Below, piece after piece: positions 1 to 6,200 of a stretch of DNA of 8,852 nt. Both the position numbers and the translations under genes were made by a program. The notes under the pieces were generated by a model that was not told the DNA's origin, searched no databases, and worked only from the letters and a program-made list of their open reading frames with translations. Within the stretch, counting starts at the first letter, position 1. Each line of letters begins with the position of its first letter. The DNA is from Bacteroidota bacterium (GTDB lineage: Bacteria; Bacteroidota; Bacteroidia; Flavobacteriales_D; Sanyastnellaceae): NCBI GenBank assembly GCA_027618855.1, contig JAQCID010000034.1, positions 1 through 8,852 on the forward strand. Direction: 5' to 3'.

Positions 1-26
1 AGGTAATACACCAAACCTTCTTTATC

Positions 27-728
27 CTATTTTCTCAAGGGAAGGTCTAAAATTGATATTAAATCGACCACTTCGTGAAGAATAATTTCATTGTGAGGAA
101 TAGACTGTGGGTTATAATACACCTGTCCCCATCCAGCTTCTCTTGCACCTATGATATCTGCCTCCAAACTGTCCCCCAACATGATCGCGTCCTCTCGCTT
201 TGAGTCCGTTTTCTTTAAAGCCAAATTGAAGATCTCTGGGTGGGGTTTCTTCACCCCAAGAGCGTCGCTTGTCAAAACGGTTTCAAAAAAGGGTTCCAAC
301 CCACATTGTTTCACTTTAATGTGCTGCACTTCCTCAAAACCATTTGTGAGCATAATTAATCTGTGTCCACGGTCATATAAATCTGTCACCACTTTCAAAG
401 CATCCTTGACGAGATGGGTTTTATAGGGGGAGGTTTCAACATAATGCGACCCCAAGCGGCCTCCCAATACAGCCTCATTTTCTAACCCCCAATATTCAAG
501 GGTCATGGAAAACCTACGCCATCTCAATTCAGCTTTATTCATGCGGCCAGCCTGATACTCTCCCCAGCACCACGCATTGGCTTTTTTGTACTTCGATATA
601 TATTCTTCAACGCTTTCAATCCCGAAAGAAGAAAGTGAAATTTCATCAAAACCTTCTCTTAATGCCTCAATAGAATTCCTTTCAAAATCCCAAAGTGTGT
701 GATCCAAATCAAAAAATAAATCTTTCAT
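27..728 (-). CDS. yjjG: YjjG-family noncanonical pyrimidine nucleotidase (HAD superfamily)
   Basis: This is a cytoplasmic HAD-superfamily phosphatase of 233 residues, the usual length for YjjG/YfnB-type nucleotidases, which dephosphorylate dUMP, dTMP and damaged or halogenated pyrimidine nucleotides. All four HAD motifs are visible: motif I DLDHTLWD with nucleophile D7 and acid/base D9; motif II LTNG with T128; motif III at K160/K161 in GVKKPHPEIF; and motif IV GDSLEAD with D186 and D191. A helical C1 cap fills about residues 16-95. The HTLWDFERNS and KANAWCWGEYQAG stretches are typical of the YjjG subfamily rather than of phosphoglycolate phosphatases. It starts at ATG with no clear Shine-Dalgarno, 24 bases after the membrane protein, and is the last gene of the minus-strand run that is visible. 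Sharing an operon with upp supports a pyrimidine house-cleaning role (inference). HAD substrate specificity is hard to call from sequence alone. Confidence 0.88.
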   Translation of the reverse strand: MKDLFFDLDHTLWDFERNSIEALREGFDEISLSSFGIESVEEYISKYKKANAWCWGEYQAGRMNKAELRWRRFSMTLEYWGLENEAVLGGRLGSHYVETSPYKTHLVKDALKVVTDLYDRGHRLIMLTNGFEEVQHIKVKQCGLEPFFETVLTSDALGVKKPHPEIFNLALKKTDSKREDAIMLGDSLEADIIGAREAGWGQVYYNPQSIPHNEIILHEVVDLISILDLPLRK

Positions 729-752
729 ATCATGTACGTGTCTTCATTCAAC

Positions 753-1220
753 CTATCCCGATTTAACCCTCCAACTCAAAAAGGCGCCGATAGTGCCCCA
801 CACAAAAAATGTGACAATTAAGTACAAGGGTGTATAGCGATTGTGTGAAAAGTACTTGGCACCTAGGACTGCAGTGATGGGCACCGAAATCAATCCGGAA
901 ATCAGCATCAATCCCAGAAGACCATATTTTTTTTTAAATTGAATAAACTGCCTTTTTCTTTTCGTGACGAAGCGCTTTTTCTTGGGTGGTTTGATGTTCA
1001 AAAAAGAAGCCTTCTCACTTTTCCACCATGTGAAAATAGACTTGCCTGCTTTATAAAACAGCAGGATGCCAATTGTCGCACCTAAAGAGCATGTGACCAT
1101 CACTTCCATCCAGTTATAACCAGCAAGAATCATCAGCGATGGCGTGAGCAAGAATTTCAGGATGGACATCAACATCCATCCCAGGTAAGCAACAATATCA
1201 GAAATCAATCCTTCCCCCAT
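753..1220 (-). CDS. Small four-helix integral membrane protein of unknown function
   Basis: I do not recognise this 155-residue protein with certainty. Four hydrophobic segments can be seen at about residues 8-33, 38-57, 98-119 and 130-150. A very basic loop (about 60-99, rich in Lys and Arg) lies between the second and third, so the loop and both termini are probably cytoplasmic. The third segment contains a Gly/Pro-rich stretch (GLISVPITAVLG) that loosely recalls small multidrug-export or DedA-like membrane proteins. That resemblance is weak and I would not assign the family from it. The start ATG lies 9 bases after the upp stop, so co-transcription with upp and yjjG is likely. The codons for Phe95-Lys98 contain a run of nine A bases on the coding strand, a possible slippage site, but the frame is intact here. 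Confidence 0.8.
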   Translation of the reverse strand: MGEGLISDIVAYLGWMLMSILKFLLTPSLMILAGYNWMEVMVTCSLGATIGILLFYKAGKSIFTWWKSEKASFLNIKPPKKKRFVTKRKRQFIQFKKKYGLLGLMLISGLISVPITAVLGAKYFSHNRYTPLYLIVTFFVWGTIGAFLSWRVKSG

Positions 1221-1229
1221 CGCTGTATT

Positions 1230-1895
1230 CTATGATCGTGTTTTCGGGCCGTATGACAAATCTCCAGCATCTCCTAGACCCGGAACGATATAATCGTTCT
1301 GATCTAACCCTTCATCTATCGCACCTATCCAAAAAGCAGTTCCTTCGGGCAATTCTTGTTGTGCATATTTCACCCCTTCAGGACTTGCGATCGCACAAAT
1401 GACATGAAGCTGTTTGGGCGTACCATCTGTGCAAAGGGCTTTATAGGCCGCAACCATTGATGCGCCAGTGGCGAGCATCGGGTCCACCAATACGAGAATG
1501 CGCCCCTCACAAGAAGGGGCCCCGAGATACTCAATTTCGATGTCAAAACCTCCATTGGGATTGTGTTTTCTGTATGCAGATACAAAGGCACAGTCAGCAC
1601 CATCCCACACTTCTAAAACACCTGCATGCATAGGCAATCCTGCACGCATTACGGTGGCCAGTACTGGTTGTTCTGAGGGGATACTACATCGTGCTATACC
1701 CAGACCTGTATTCACCTCTACTTCTTTCATGGGCCAAACCTCGGCAAGCGCATTTCCCAACATCCATCCCAAACGTTGAAGATTGTGACGGAATGTTGCG
1801 CGATGGCTTTGGGCTTGAGGATGACGTAAACTGAAAAGTAAATTTCCAGCCAGTCCTTTCTTTTTACTGAAATCGTGAATCAAATGCTCATTCAT
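1230..1895 (-). CDS. upp: Uracil phosphoribosyltransferase
   Basis: This cytoplasmic pyrimidine-salvage enzyme makes UMP and pyrophosphate from uracil and PRPP. Numbered from the chosen ATG it has 221 residues, close to the usual 205-220. Visible motifs are ATVMRAGLPMHAGVL (the RAGL loop), the PRPP-binding LVDPMLATGAS, and the uracil-binding C-terminal PGLGDAGDLSYG. The last replaces the GDAGDR of the E. coli enzyme with GDAGDL, a form I associate with Bacteroidota homologues. The frame is also open to a GTG at 1913, which would add six residues and overlap the upstream gene by 13 bases. I prefer the ATG at 1895 because MNEHLIHDFSKKKG lines up with the usual UPRT N-terminus and leaves a 5-base gap after the previous stop. 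The next gene follows 9 bases downstream. The later HAD nucleotidase gene suggests linked pyrimidine metabolism. Confidence 0.93.
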   Translation of the reverse strand: MNEHLIHDFSKKKGLAGNLLFSLRHPQAQSHRATFRHNLQRLGWMLGNALAEVWPMKEVEVNTGLGIARCSIPSEQPVLATVMRAGLPMHAGVLEVWDGADCAFVSAYRKHNPNGGFDIEIEYLGAPSCEGRILVLVDPMLATGASMVAAYKALCTDGTPKQLHVICAIASPEGVKYAQQELPEGTAFWIGAIDEGLDQNDYIVPGLGDAGDLSYGPKTRS

Positions 1896-1900
1896 ACGAG

Positions 1901-3208
1901 CTAAGGTAGGCACGTTCTAACTACATCTTCATAAAGAGTTTGCCAACCTTCCCAAATTCCATGATTTGAGACTGAAGTGTTGTGCCAAACAGTCATCATC
2001 ACACCTCCCACCTCTCTTACGGCATCGGAAAGTTCAGCCACAAGAAGAAGGGACTGTTCACAATCAAGATTCAAGTATGATTTCAAGGTTGAATCCATCA
2101 CAGCAAAGGGGTGAATAACAAGTTCAAGGGGGGTGTCCATTTCAATATCATATGCGGGAAAAGGACGACTCATGCCCGCTCTGAACCCAGGCTGATCTGC
2201 ATATCCCATGGAGTAATCATGCTGGATTGAAGCATCTTGAAACGCGGTCCACATTGAAGATTGCCCCCTTAAAAAGTGCGTTCTTATCTCAGAGGTGTTT
2301 CCCACATCTTCAAACATCCTTTTTTCAGATAAAAAGGATTGACCTTGATGAGAAATTGCATCGTAGCTCGGATGCCAGTTTACGGTTGCACGAGAAGATA
2401 ATTTGTCAATTAACGGAATTAACACCGACTTCGATACGCCCAAGTCATGCGGTCTTTTATAATCGGCAAAATGCACGAAACACTTTGTCGTCAGATTTGA
2501 CTTCTCGTGAAGGTTGAGAAAAAAATCGTACGAGTCATACGGGTCTTGGGCCTGATTTAATAGGACGTTCATTCTTTCACAAAGGCGCCCCCACCTTAAC
2601 AACACAAAATCTCTCGTACCAGCAGCTATAGTGTGAACGCGCGACCGTCCCAGATAGGCAAACGCAATATCGATGTCAATCGTAGGTTGATATTCATAAT
2701 CTTGGGGGGGTCGTTTGGGTGTAATCCCCAACTCTTTTGCGAGGATCATCGCCAGGTTTTCAATAATGGGCGTACGCAACATCCCCTCCCTATAGGCGGA
2801 GCTAGAAACACCCCGAAAACGACCATGAGTGTCACGCATCGCAGTGTCTATTTCACCATCTGAAGGGAGCTCTTCCCACCGTGAACAACAAAAGAACGCT
2901 GCAGCCAACGGATCAAACATCAAATCCGTAACGCCCAGGACTTCACCTGGAAATTTTAAACCCTTCCACTCAACCCACATGACACCCGAAGAACGCGTTG
3001 TATTGTCGTCGCAAAAGCTCAATGAATGGATTGGACATTTTAACGACTTGGTCGAAGTGTGTAATGTATAAAAGTGATTTCCCTCATTTTCAAGGTCAAC
3101 GTTTTCGACCCATTCAACTTCCAACCCCAGACATGTCCCAAATAAGATGTCCGCTCCGTACCTCATTCGCTCAGTAGGCGCGCTGTATGATATCAAAATT
3201 TTATTCAT
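1901..3208 (-). CDS. Polysaccharide deacetylase-family protein, Bacteroidota type (DUF7033-like N-terminus)
   Basis: This 435-residue cytoplasmic-looking protein has no signal peptide or membrane helix and matches in pattern the Bacteroidota polysaccharide-deacetylase-like proteins. The N-terminal part (about 1-165, with MNKILISYS and a DPLAAAFFCCSRWEE stretch) resembles the DUF7033 domain. The C-terminal part (about 173-435) resembles a carbohydrate-esterase-4 barrel. Candidate metal or catalytic residues are D178 and D180 in PTIDID, H279 in NWHPSYD, and conserved-looking blocks DYSMGYADQPGFRAG (331-345), HPFAVMDSTL (366-375) and VWHN (407-410). The canonical CE4 TFDDG is replaced by TIDID, which I believe is a family trait. 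Its start ATG overlaps the epimerase stop (ATGA, 3205-3208), implying translational coupling and a shared surface-polysaccharide or amino-sugar role (inference). A run of seven C bases on the coding strand encodes part of RPPQD near residue 167. The actual substrate is unknown. Confidence 0.8.
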   Translation of the reverse strand: MNKILISYSAPTERMRYGADILFGTCLGLEVEWVENVDLENEGNHFYTLHTSTKSLKCPIHSLSFCDDNTTRSSGVMWVEWKGLKFPGEVLGVTDLMFDPLAAAFFCCSRWEELPSDGEIDTAMRDTHGRFRGVSSSAYREGMLRTPIIENLAMILAKELGITPKRPPQDYEYQPTIDIDIAFAYLGRSRVHTIAAGTRDFVLLRWGRLCERMNVLLNQAQDPYDSYDFFLNLHEKSNLTTKCFVHFADYKRPHDLGVSKSVLIPLIDKLSSRATVNWHPSYDAISHQGQSFLSEKRMFEDVGNTSEIRTHFLRGQSSMWTAFQDASIQHDYSMGYADQPGFRAGMSRPFPAYDIEMDTPLELVIHPFAVMDSTLKSYLNLDCEQSLLLVAELSDAVREVGGVMMTVWHNTSVSNHGIWEGWQTLYEDVVRTCLP

Positions 3209-4281
3209 GACAACTTCTCAGTGATGATCCTAAGAATATCATCAGCGGCCTCCCCGTCTCCATACAGCACATCTTCACCATCTATCGTTCGTCCAAATTG
3301 TGCGTTCGCACACTCATTCAGATCCTTTGGTTCAAAGCATAAAACAGCATGACCTGCATTCACAAGCTCAACCCATTCTGTATTTCGGCGTATGACTACC
3401 GAGGGAGTTTCACAACTGTAGGCTTCCTTTTGAATTCCTCCTGAGTCTGTAATGACCAGGCCACTCGTCTTGATTAATCGAAGAAGTTCAATATATCCGA
3501 CTGGATCAATGGCATGAATGTTTTTTTTCAAAAGAACTTGGGACCAAACCAAACCAAACAATGCGACCAGAGATTTTTTTGTTCGGGGATGCACCGGAAA
3601 AGCAGCTTCAACATGATGAAGCATACACCAATCTCCGATAGAATGAATCCAAGACTCGAGACGAGGAAGATCATCTACATTGGAGGGTCGATGCATTGTG
3701 AGGAGGACAGATTTCGATTTGAGCCCCTGCATATCTTTTGTAAAATACAATGCGTTGTCGTGCATAATATCTCCACCGGGGGCATTCCCAAAAATCCCTT
3801 CATTGTGAAGATTTTCAATGGCCGTAGTCGTGGGCGCAATTAAAATGGACGACAATTTATCTGTCGCAATCCGATTGACCTCTTCTGGCATTTCAAGATC
3901 AAATGACCGAAGACAAGCCACGATATGAATAATCGGGATTCCTAACTCATCCGCAGCCTGAGCTCCTGCCAATGTTGAATCAGTATCCCCGTAAACGAGT
4001 ACTGCATCTGGCGAACATTCATTTATTGCATTCGTGATTCCCAATTTCATCTCATTCATTCTAGCCTCTCTCTCGCTACTTTGTAACCGAAGAATAAAGT
4101 CTGGTCTGGGTAGATTTAATTCCTCAAAGAAAATATCTGAAAGCTTGGCATCGTAATGTTGACCCGTATGAATGATTGATTGGCTCCATCCCAAATCAAT
4201 TTTTTTCGCAATAGCTCTAGTCAAAGCCGAGGCTTTAATAAACTGAGGTCTGGCCCCTAATATGGTGAGTAACAAAGGCAT
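3205..4281 (-). CDS. wecB: UDP-N-acetylglucosamine 2-epimerase (non-hydrolysing), with altered active site
   Basis: Members of this family interconvert UDP-GlcNAc and UDP-ManNAc in the cytoplasm for surface polysaccharide synthesis. At 358 residues it has the usual length and GT-B-like motif order: GARPQFIKA (9-17), HTGQHYD (38-44), YGDTDSTLAG (97-106), MPEEVNR (131-137), TMHRPSN (195-201), HPRTKK (231-236), TDSGGIQKEAYS (278-289) and RRNTEW (298-303). Residues equivalent to E. coli WecB Asp95 (D99), Glu131 (E133) and His213 (H197) are kept. The normally invariant HVEAGLRS block instead reads HIVACLRS, so the catalytic Glu117 equivalent is Val121 and the following Gly is Cys123. Each change needs only one base substitution. 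Either the enzyme is impaired or changed, or these are sequence errors. It starts 2 bases after radC stops, with a possible AAGGA about 11 bases upstream, and overlaps the deacetylase-like gene by 4 bases. The family is certain; current activity is in doubt. Confidence 0.9.
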   Translation of the reverse strand: MPLLLTILGARPQFIKASALTRAIAKKIDLGWSQSIIHTGQHYDAKLSDIFFEELNLPRPDFILRLQSSEREARMNEMKLGITNAINECSPDAVLVYGDTDSTLAGAQAADELGIPIIHIVACLRSFDLEMPEEVNRIATDKLSSILIAPTTTAIENLHNEGIFGNAPGGDIMHDNALYFTKDMQGLKSKSVLLTMHRPSNVDDLPRLESWIHSIGDWCMLHHVEAAFPVHPRTKKSLVALFGLVWSQVLLKKNIHAIDPVGYIELLRLIKTSGLVITDSGGIQKEAYSCETPSVVIRRNTEWVELVNAGHAVLCFEPKDLNECANAQFGRTIDGEDVLYGDGEAADDILRIITEKLS

Positions 4282-4283
4282 TT

Positions 4284-4946
4284 TTAGATGAGTCCTTCGT
4301 CCGCAAAGCTAACATACTGTTTGCCCGCTACGATGATGTGATCCAATACCGGCAAATCTAAAAATTTTCCGGCTTCTCTCATATTGTTTGTAAGTGATTT
4401 ATCACTGGAACTCGGTTTGGGATTACCTGATGGATGATTGTGGATTAAAACGATGGCAGCAGCTCTTAACGCAAGAGCTCTTCCAAAAATTATCTTCGGG
4501 TCTGCAACAGTCCCTGCCAAACCACCTGATGAAATTTTAATCTCTGCAAGGACATGATTTGATCTGCGAAGAAGTAAAATCCAAAATTCTTCATGTGGAA
4601 GATCCGACAACCTATCTACAAACCTTAAAAAGACATCTCGAGAAGAAACAATTTGAATGGTGACAGGTCGCATACTCGCCGTTCTGCGACGACCAATCTC
4701 CATTGCAGCGGTAAGAATCGAGGCTCTTGCAGAACCTATCCCCGAAATTGAAGCATACCCTTCAGGAAGTAATTTACCCAACTCATGCAAATTGTCTCCC
4801 GCCAAACCAAGGAGGTCAATCGCAACATCGTGGGCTGTCTTCCCGCTGGGGCCACTTCCTATTAAAATGGCCAACAATTCAGAGTCTTTTAAAGCACCTG
4901 CACCTTGAATAAGCATCCTATCTCTCAGACTCAAATCATTCACCAT
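4284..4946 (-). CDS. radC: RadC-family JAB/MPN-domain protein (UPF0758)
   Basis: RadC proteins combine an N-terminal helix-hairpin-helix region with a C-terminal JAB1/MPN metalloprotease-like fold. They were named for DNA repair, but their biochemical role is unsettled. Numbered from the chosen ATG the protein has 220 residues. The HhH region is at about 63-87 (SISGIGSARASIL). The JAMM residues are complete: Glu in PHEEFW (about 119-120), then HNHPSGNPKPSSSD (about 169-182) with two His, Ser and Asp. The N-terminus is a little short: the usual W-x-E-D-DRPREKL block is reduced to LSLRDRML before GALKDSELLAILIGSG. The frame upstream is closed by a stop at 4955-4953, so only the GTG at 4949 (one extra residue) or the ATG at 4946 can start it. 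The gene lies just after the rpsT terminator and heads the six-gene run; no convincing promoter was seen in the short gap. The next gene follows after 2 bases. Confidence 0.92.
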   Translation of the reverse strand: MVNDLSLRDRMLIQGAGALKDSELLAILIGSGPSGKTAHDVAIDLLGLAGDNLHELGKLLPEGYASISGIGSARASILTAAMEIGRRRTASMRPVTIQIVSSRDVFLRFVDRLSDLPHEEFWILLLRRSNHVLAEIKISSGGLAGTVADPKIIFGRALALRAAAIVLIHNHPSGNPKPSSSDKSLTNNMREAGKFLDLPVLDHIIVAGKQYVSFADEGLI

Positions 4947-4970
4947 CACAAATCATCTCGAAAATTATTC

Positions 4971-5002
4971 AAAAAAAAAACCCCCGACTTAATGTCGAGG
5001 GG
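4971..5002 (-). terminator. Rho-independent terminator of rpsT
   Basis: Read on the minus strand, an 8-bp stem (CCCTCGAC paired with GTCGGGGG, including one T-G wobble) closes a five-base ATTAA loop and is followed by ten T bases. It sits about 24 bases past the rpsT stop and ahead of radC. The plus-strand reading has no T-run, so it works in the minus direction only. Confidence 0.85.
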
Positions 5003-5025
5003 TCAAATATCATAATTATCTTGAC

Positions 5026-5280
5026 TTAAGCTAGGCTCGATGCATGAACGGAGAGGCTAGATTTAAGGTTGGACGCTTTATTCTTGTGAATTACATTCGT
5101 TTTTGCAAGTTTGTCTAACATAGACGAAACCTTGGGCAACATAGCAGCTGCTTCTTTTGCGTCTGTTGACGCACGCATGTTACGAATCGCGTTACGAGTG
5201 GTCTTGTGCTGGTAACGATTACGATCGCGCTTCTTTTCGTCTGAACGAACACGCTTTAATGCTGACTTGTGATTTGCCAT
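5026..5280 (-). CDS. rpsT: 30S ribosomal protein S20
   Basis: This is a primary 16S rRNA-binding protein of the small ribosomal subunit. The 84 residues begin [21 protein letters not shown], the classic S20 start, and are Lys/Arg/Ala-rich throughout, with the usual AIRNMR middle and a C-terminal [12 protein letters not shown] block where bacterial S20 typically has HKNKAARKKSRL. The frame stays open for 16 more codons upstream (to 5328), but the family start and a promoter lying inside that extension (-7 element at 5303-5310) fix the ATG at 5280. The gene is monocistronic or nearly so: it has its own promoter between the lipoprotein stop and its start, and its own hairpin terminator just downstream. 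Length and composition match the family fully. Confidence 0.97.
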   Translation of the reverse strand: MANHKSALKRVRSDEKKRDRNRYQHKTTRNAIRNMRASTDAKEAAAMLPKVSSMLDKLAKTNVIHKNKASNLKSSLSVHASSLA

Positions 5281-5302
5281 TTTTATTTTAAATTCAGGGG
5301 TG

Positions 5303-5335
5303 CAAATATAGTACGGAATCCAACTCATCCAACAA
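5303..5335 (-). promoter_or_regulatory. Bacteroidota-type promoter of rpsT
   Basis: On the minus strand TATATTTG (5310-5303) is an exact match to the Bacteroidota -7 element TAnnTTTG. Upstream, TTGTTGG (5335-5329) offers a -33 TTG at a spacing of 19 bases (22 for the other TTG). Transcription would start near 5298, giving a leader of about 18 bases with no Shine-Dalgarno. This supports both the phylum and the S20 start. Confidence 0.75.
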
Positions 5336-5346
5336 GAAAAATGGAA

Positions 5347-5799
5347 TTAACTGTCGCATTCCCATTTTAATATCAAATCAAGCTCTAAAAAGCCACCTTG
5401 GACAGTCTCGCGACGGTTACGTTGAAGCAGAAAATCGCTCGGAACGAAGGTCGTGCTCCCTATAAAATCCTCAGTAGTCGCTTCATCATCGTCATAGATC
5501 AATATTTCGACCTGGATATTCATCTCTTCGCCAATAAAGTGAAAAGATTCAAAATCAATGAAAGCTGGCAAAGCTTGACTGTAAGAAACCTCAGATGTAA
5601 AATCGTTGTCACCATTAATGCGAACGATGGCATATAACTCTGGGAACCCTTCGTCTAGATCATCCTCAAAATAATCTTCATCAAATATATTGACTACAAT
5701 GGATTCTACAATGATATAATCCTGTGCCGATTCATCACAACACCCTGTGAGAAAAAAAACGAGGGTAATAATAGCTGTAAAAGAGAACGTTTGTTTCAT
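5347..5799 (-). CDS. Acidic lipoprotein with a possible C2-like domain, unknown function
   Basis: This is a 150-residue predicted lipoprotein. Residues 1-19 form a short basic and hydrophobic signal, followed by the lipobox LTGC with C20 as the likely lipidated Cys (C21 is next to it). The mature part is strongly acidic (runs such as FDEDYFEDDLDEGFPE at 39-54), beta-rich, and has no other membrane segment. The stretch around 94-123 (NIQVEILIYDDDEATTEDFIG) looks like a C2 domain: an amphipathic strand, a cluster of Asp residues that could bind calcium, then an IG turn. The order of alternating strands from about 30 to 146 fits one such domain. This is pattern recognition, not a confirmed family. 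The ATG at 5799 gives the expected signal. It sits just after a strong terminator, so it probably has its own weak promoter in 5800-5820, where nothing clear-cut is seen. Confidence 0.75.
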   Translation of the reverse strand: MKQTFSFTAIITLVFFLTGCCDESAQDYIIVESIVVNIFDEDYFEDDLDEGFPELYAIVRINGDNDFTSEVSYSQALPAFIDFESFHFIGEEMNIQVEILIYDDDEATTEDFIGSTTFVPSDFLLQRNRRETVQGGFLELDLILKWECDS

Positions 5800-5820
5800 G
5801 GTTGCAAGTAAGGGGAAAAC

Positions 5821-5852
5821 AAAAAAAAGAGCGCTATTAAAGCGCTCTTTTT
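5821..5852 (-). terminator. Strong, potentially bidirectional hairpin terminator with no intact upstream gene
   Basis: A perfect 12-bp stem (AAAAAGAGCGCT at 5824-5835 with its complement at 5841-5852) closes an ATTAA loop. On the minus strand it is followed by eight T bases then G and four more T; on the plus strand it ends in five T. It lies upstream of the lipoprotein, so in the minus direction it must end a transcript coming from 5853 or beyond, where no intact gene remains. It begins 12 bases after the stop of the C-terminal scrap at 5864. Confidence 0.8.
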
Positions 5853-5863
5853 ATCCTAACAAT

Positions 5864-5932
5864 CTACTTGTATTCCTTCAAGAAGGGCTCATTCACTTCC
5901 CTTAATGATAAATAATACGCCCTAAATGTAGG
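5864..5932 (-). pseudogene. Possible orphan C-terminal fragment of a lost gene
   Basis: In one minus-strand frame, 22 sense codons end in a TAG (5866-5864), 12 bases before the strong hairpin terminator. The residues include FRAYYLSLREV then NEPFLKEYK. The mix of charged, aromatic and aliphatic residues resembles a genuine protein C-terminus more than random AT-rich sequence, and the stop-then-terminator spacing is what a real gene end would show. Directly upstream the frame hits a TAA and the sequence becomes AT-rich. I cannot name the parent family. The short length means chance cannot be excluded. Confidence 0.35.
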
Positions 5933-6038
5933 TTAGATCATGTTTAATAAAAAATTATTATACGAGTATTTGTAAATTCAACGATACTATCGGTTGATTA
6001 GTCGATGGTAATCAAGGTCACAGCGAATAAAAGGCACT

Positions 6039-6200
6039 TCACAACAACAAGTCGCCCACTGCGACATTATTATCTCCACCCAAATCCTCTCGTGTTCCCT
6101 CAGGGAAATCAGAAATCATCGGACATTGAGCCACGGAGACGAGACTGATCAAGCAGCGCAAACTGAATGTTAGCGCCAAGGGTAGCTGAATGAAACAAAT
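6039..6200 (-). pseudogene. Remnant of a secreted protein with an EF-hand/dockerin-like calcium loop
   Basis: Reading the minus strand from about 6200, one frame gives a hydrophobic segment (LPLALTFSLRCLISLVSVAQ) that looks like a signal peptide ending in AQ. It continues CPMISDFPEG and then DLGGDNNVAVGD, which fits the 12-residue EF-hand/dockerin loop (acidic or Gly/Asn at 1, 3 and 5, aliphatic at 8, Asp at 12), then LLL and a TGA at 6041-6039. Beyond the stop the same frame reads SAFYSL before another stop. Many marine Bacteroidota secreted proteins carry the pattern nGDg-x-V-x-x-x-DLLxxLSxFG, so this looks like its broken form. No ATG precedes the signal-like segment (an ATT follows AGGAGG with no spacing; a TTG at 6179 is possible), and the product would be tiny. 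A genuine 46-residue protein from the TTG is the alternative. Confidence 0.4.

Noticed and set aside
1896..1913. GTG start for upp six codons upstream
   Set aside because: It would overlap the preceding gene by 13 bases and add residues not typical of the UPRT N-terminus; the ATG at 1895 fits better, though the GTG is not excluded.
4950..4970. Possible promoter for radC (TAATTTTC on the minus strand)
   Set aside because: It has one mismatch to TAnnTTTG at the key G, and no -33 element at a suitable spacing; too weak to list.
5281..5328. Sixteen-residue N-terminal extension of S20
   Set aside because: The extension contains the promoter -7 element, is unlike any S20 N-terminus, and the standard [10 protein letters not shown] start lies at 5280.
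5982..5992. Palindrome CGATACTATCG in the intergenic region
   Set aside because: It is short and seen only once in the window, with no gene-proximal position that would mark it as an operator.
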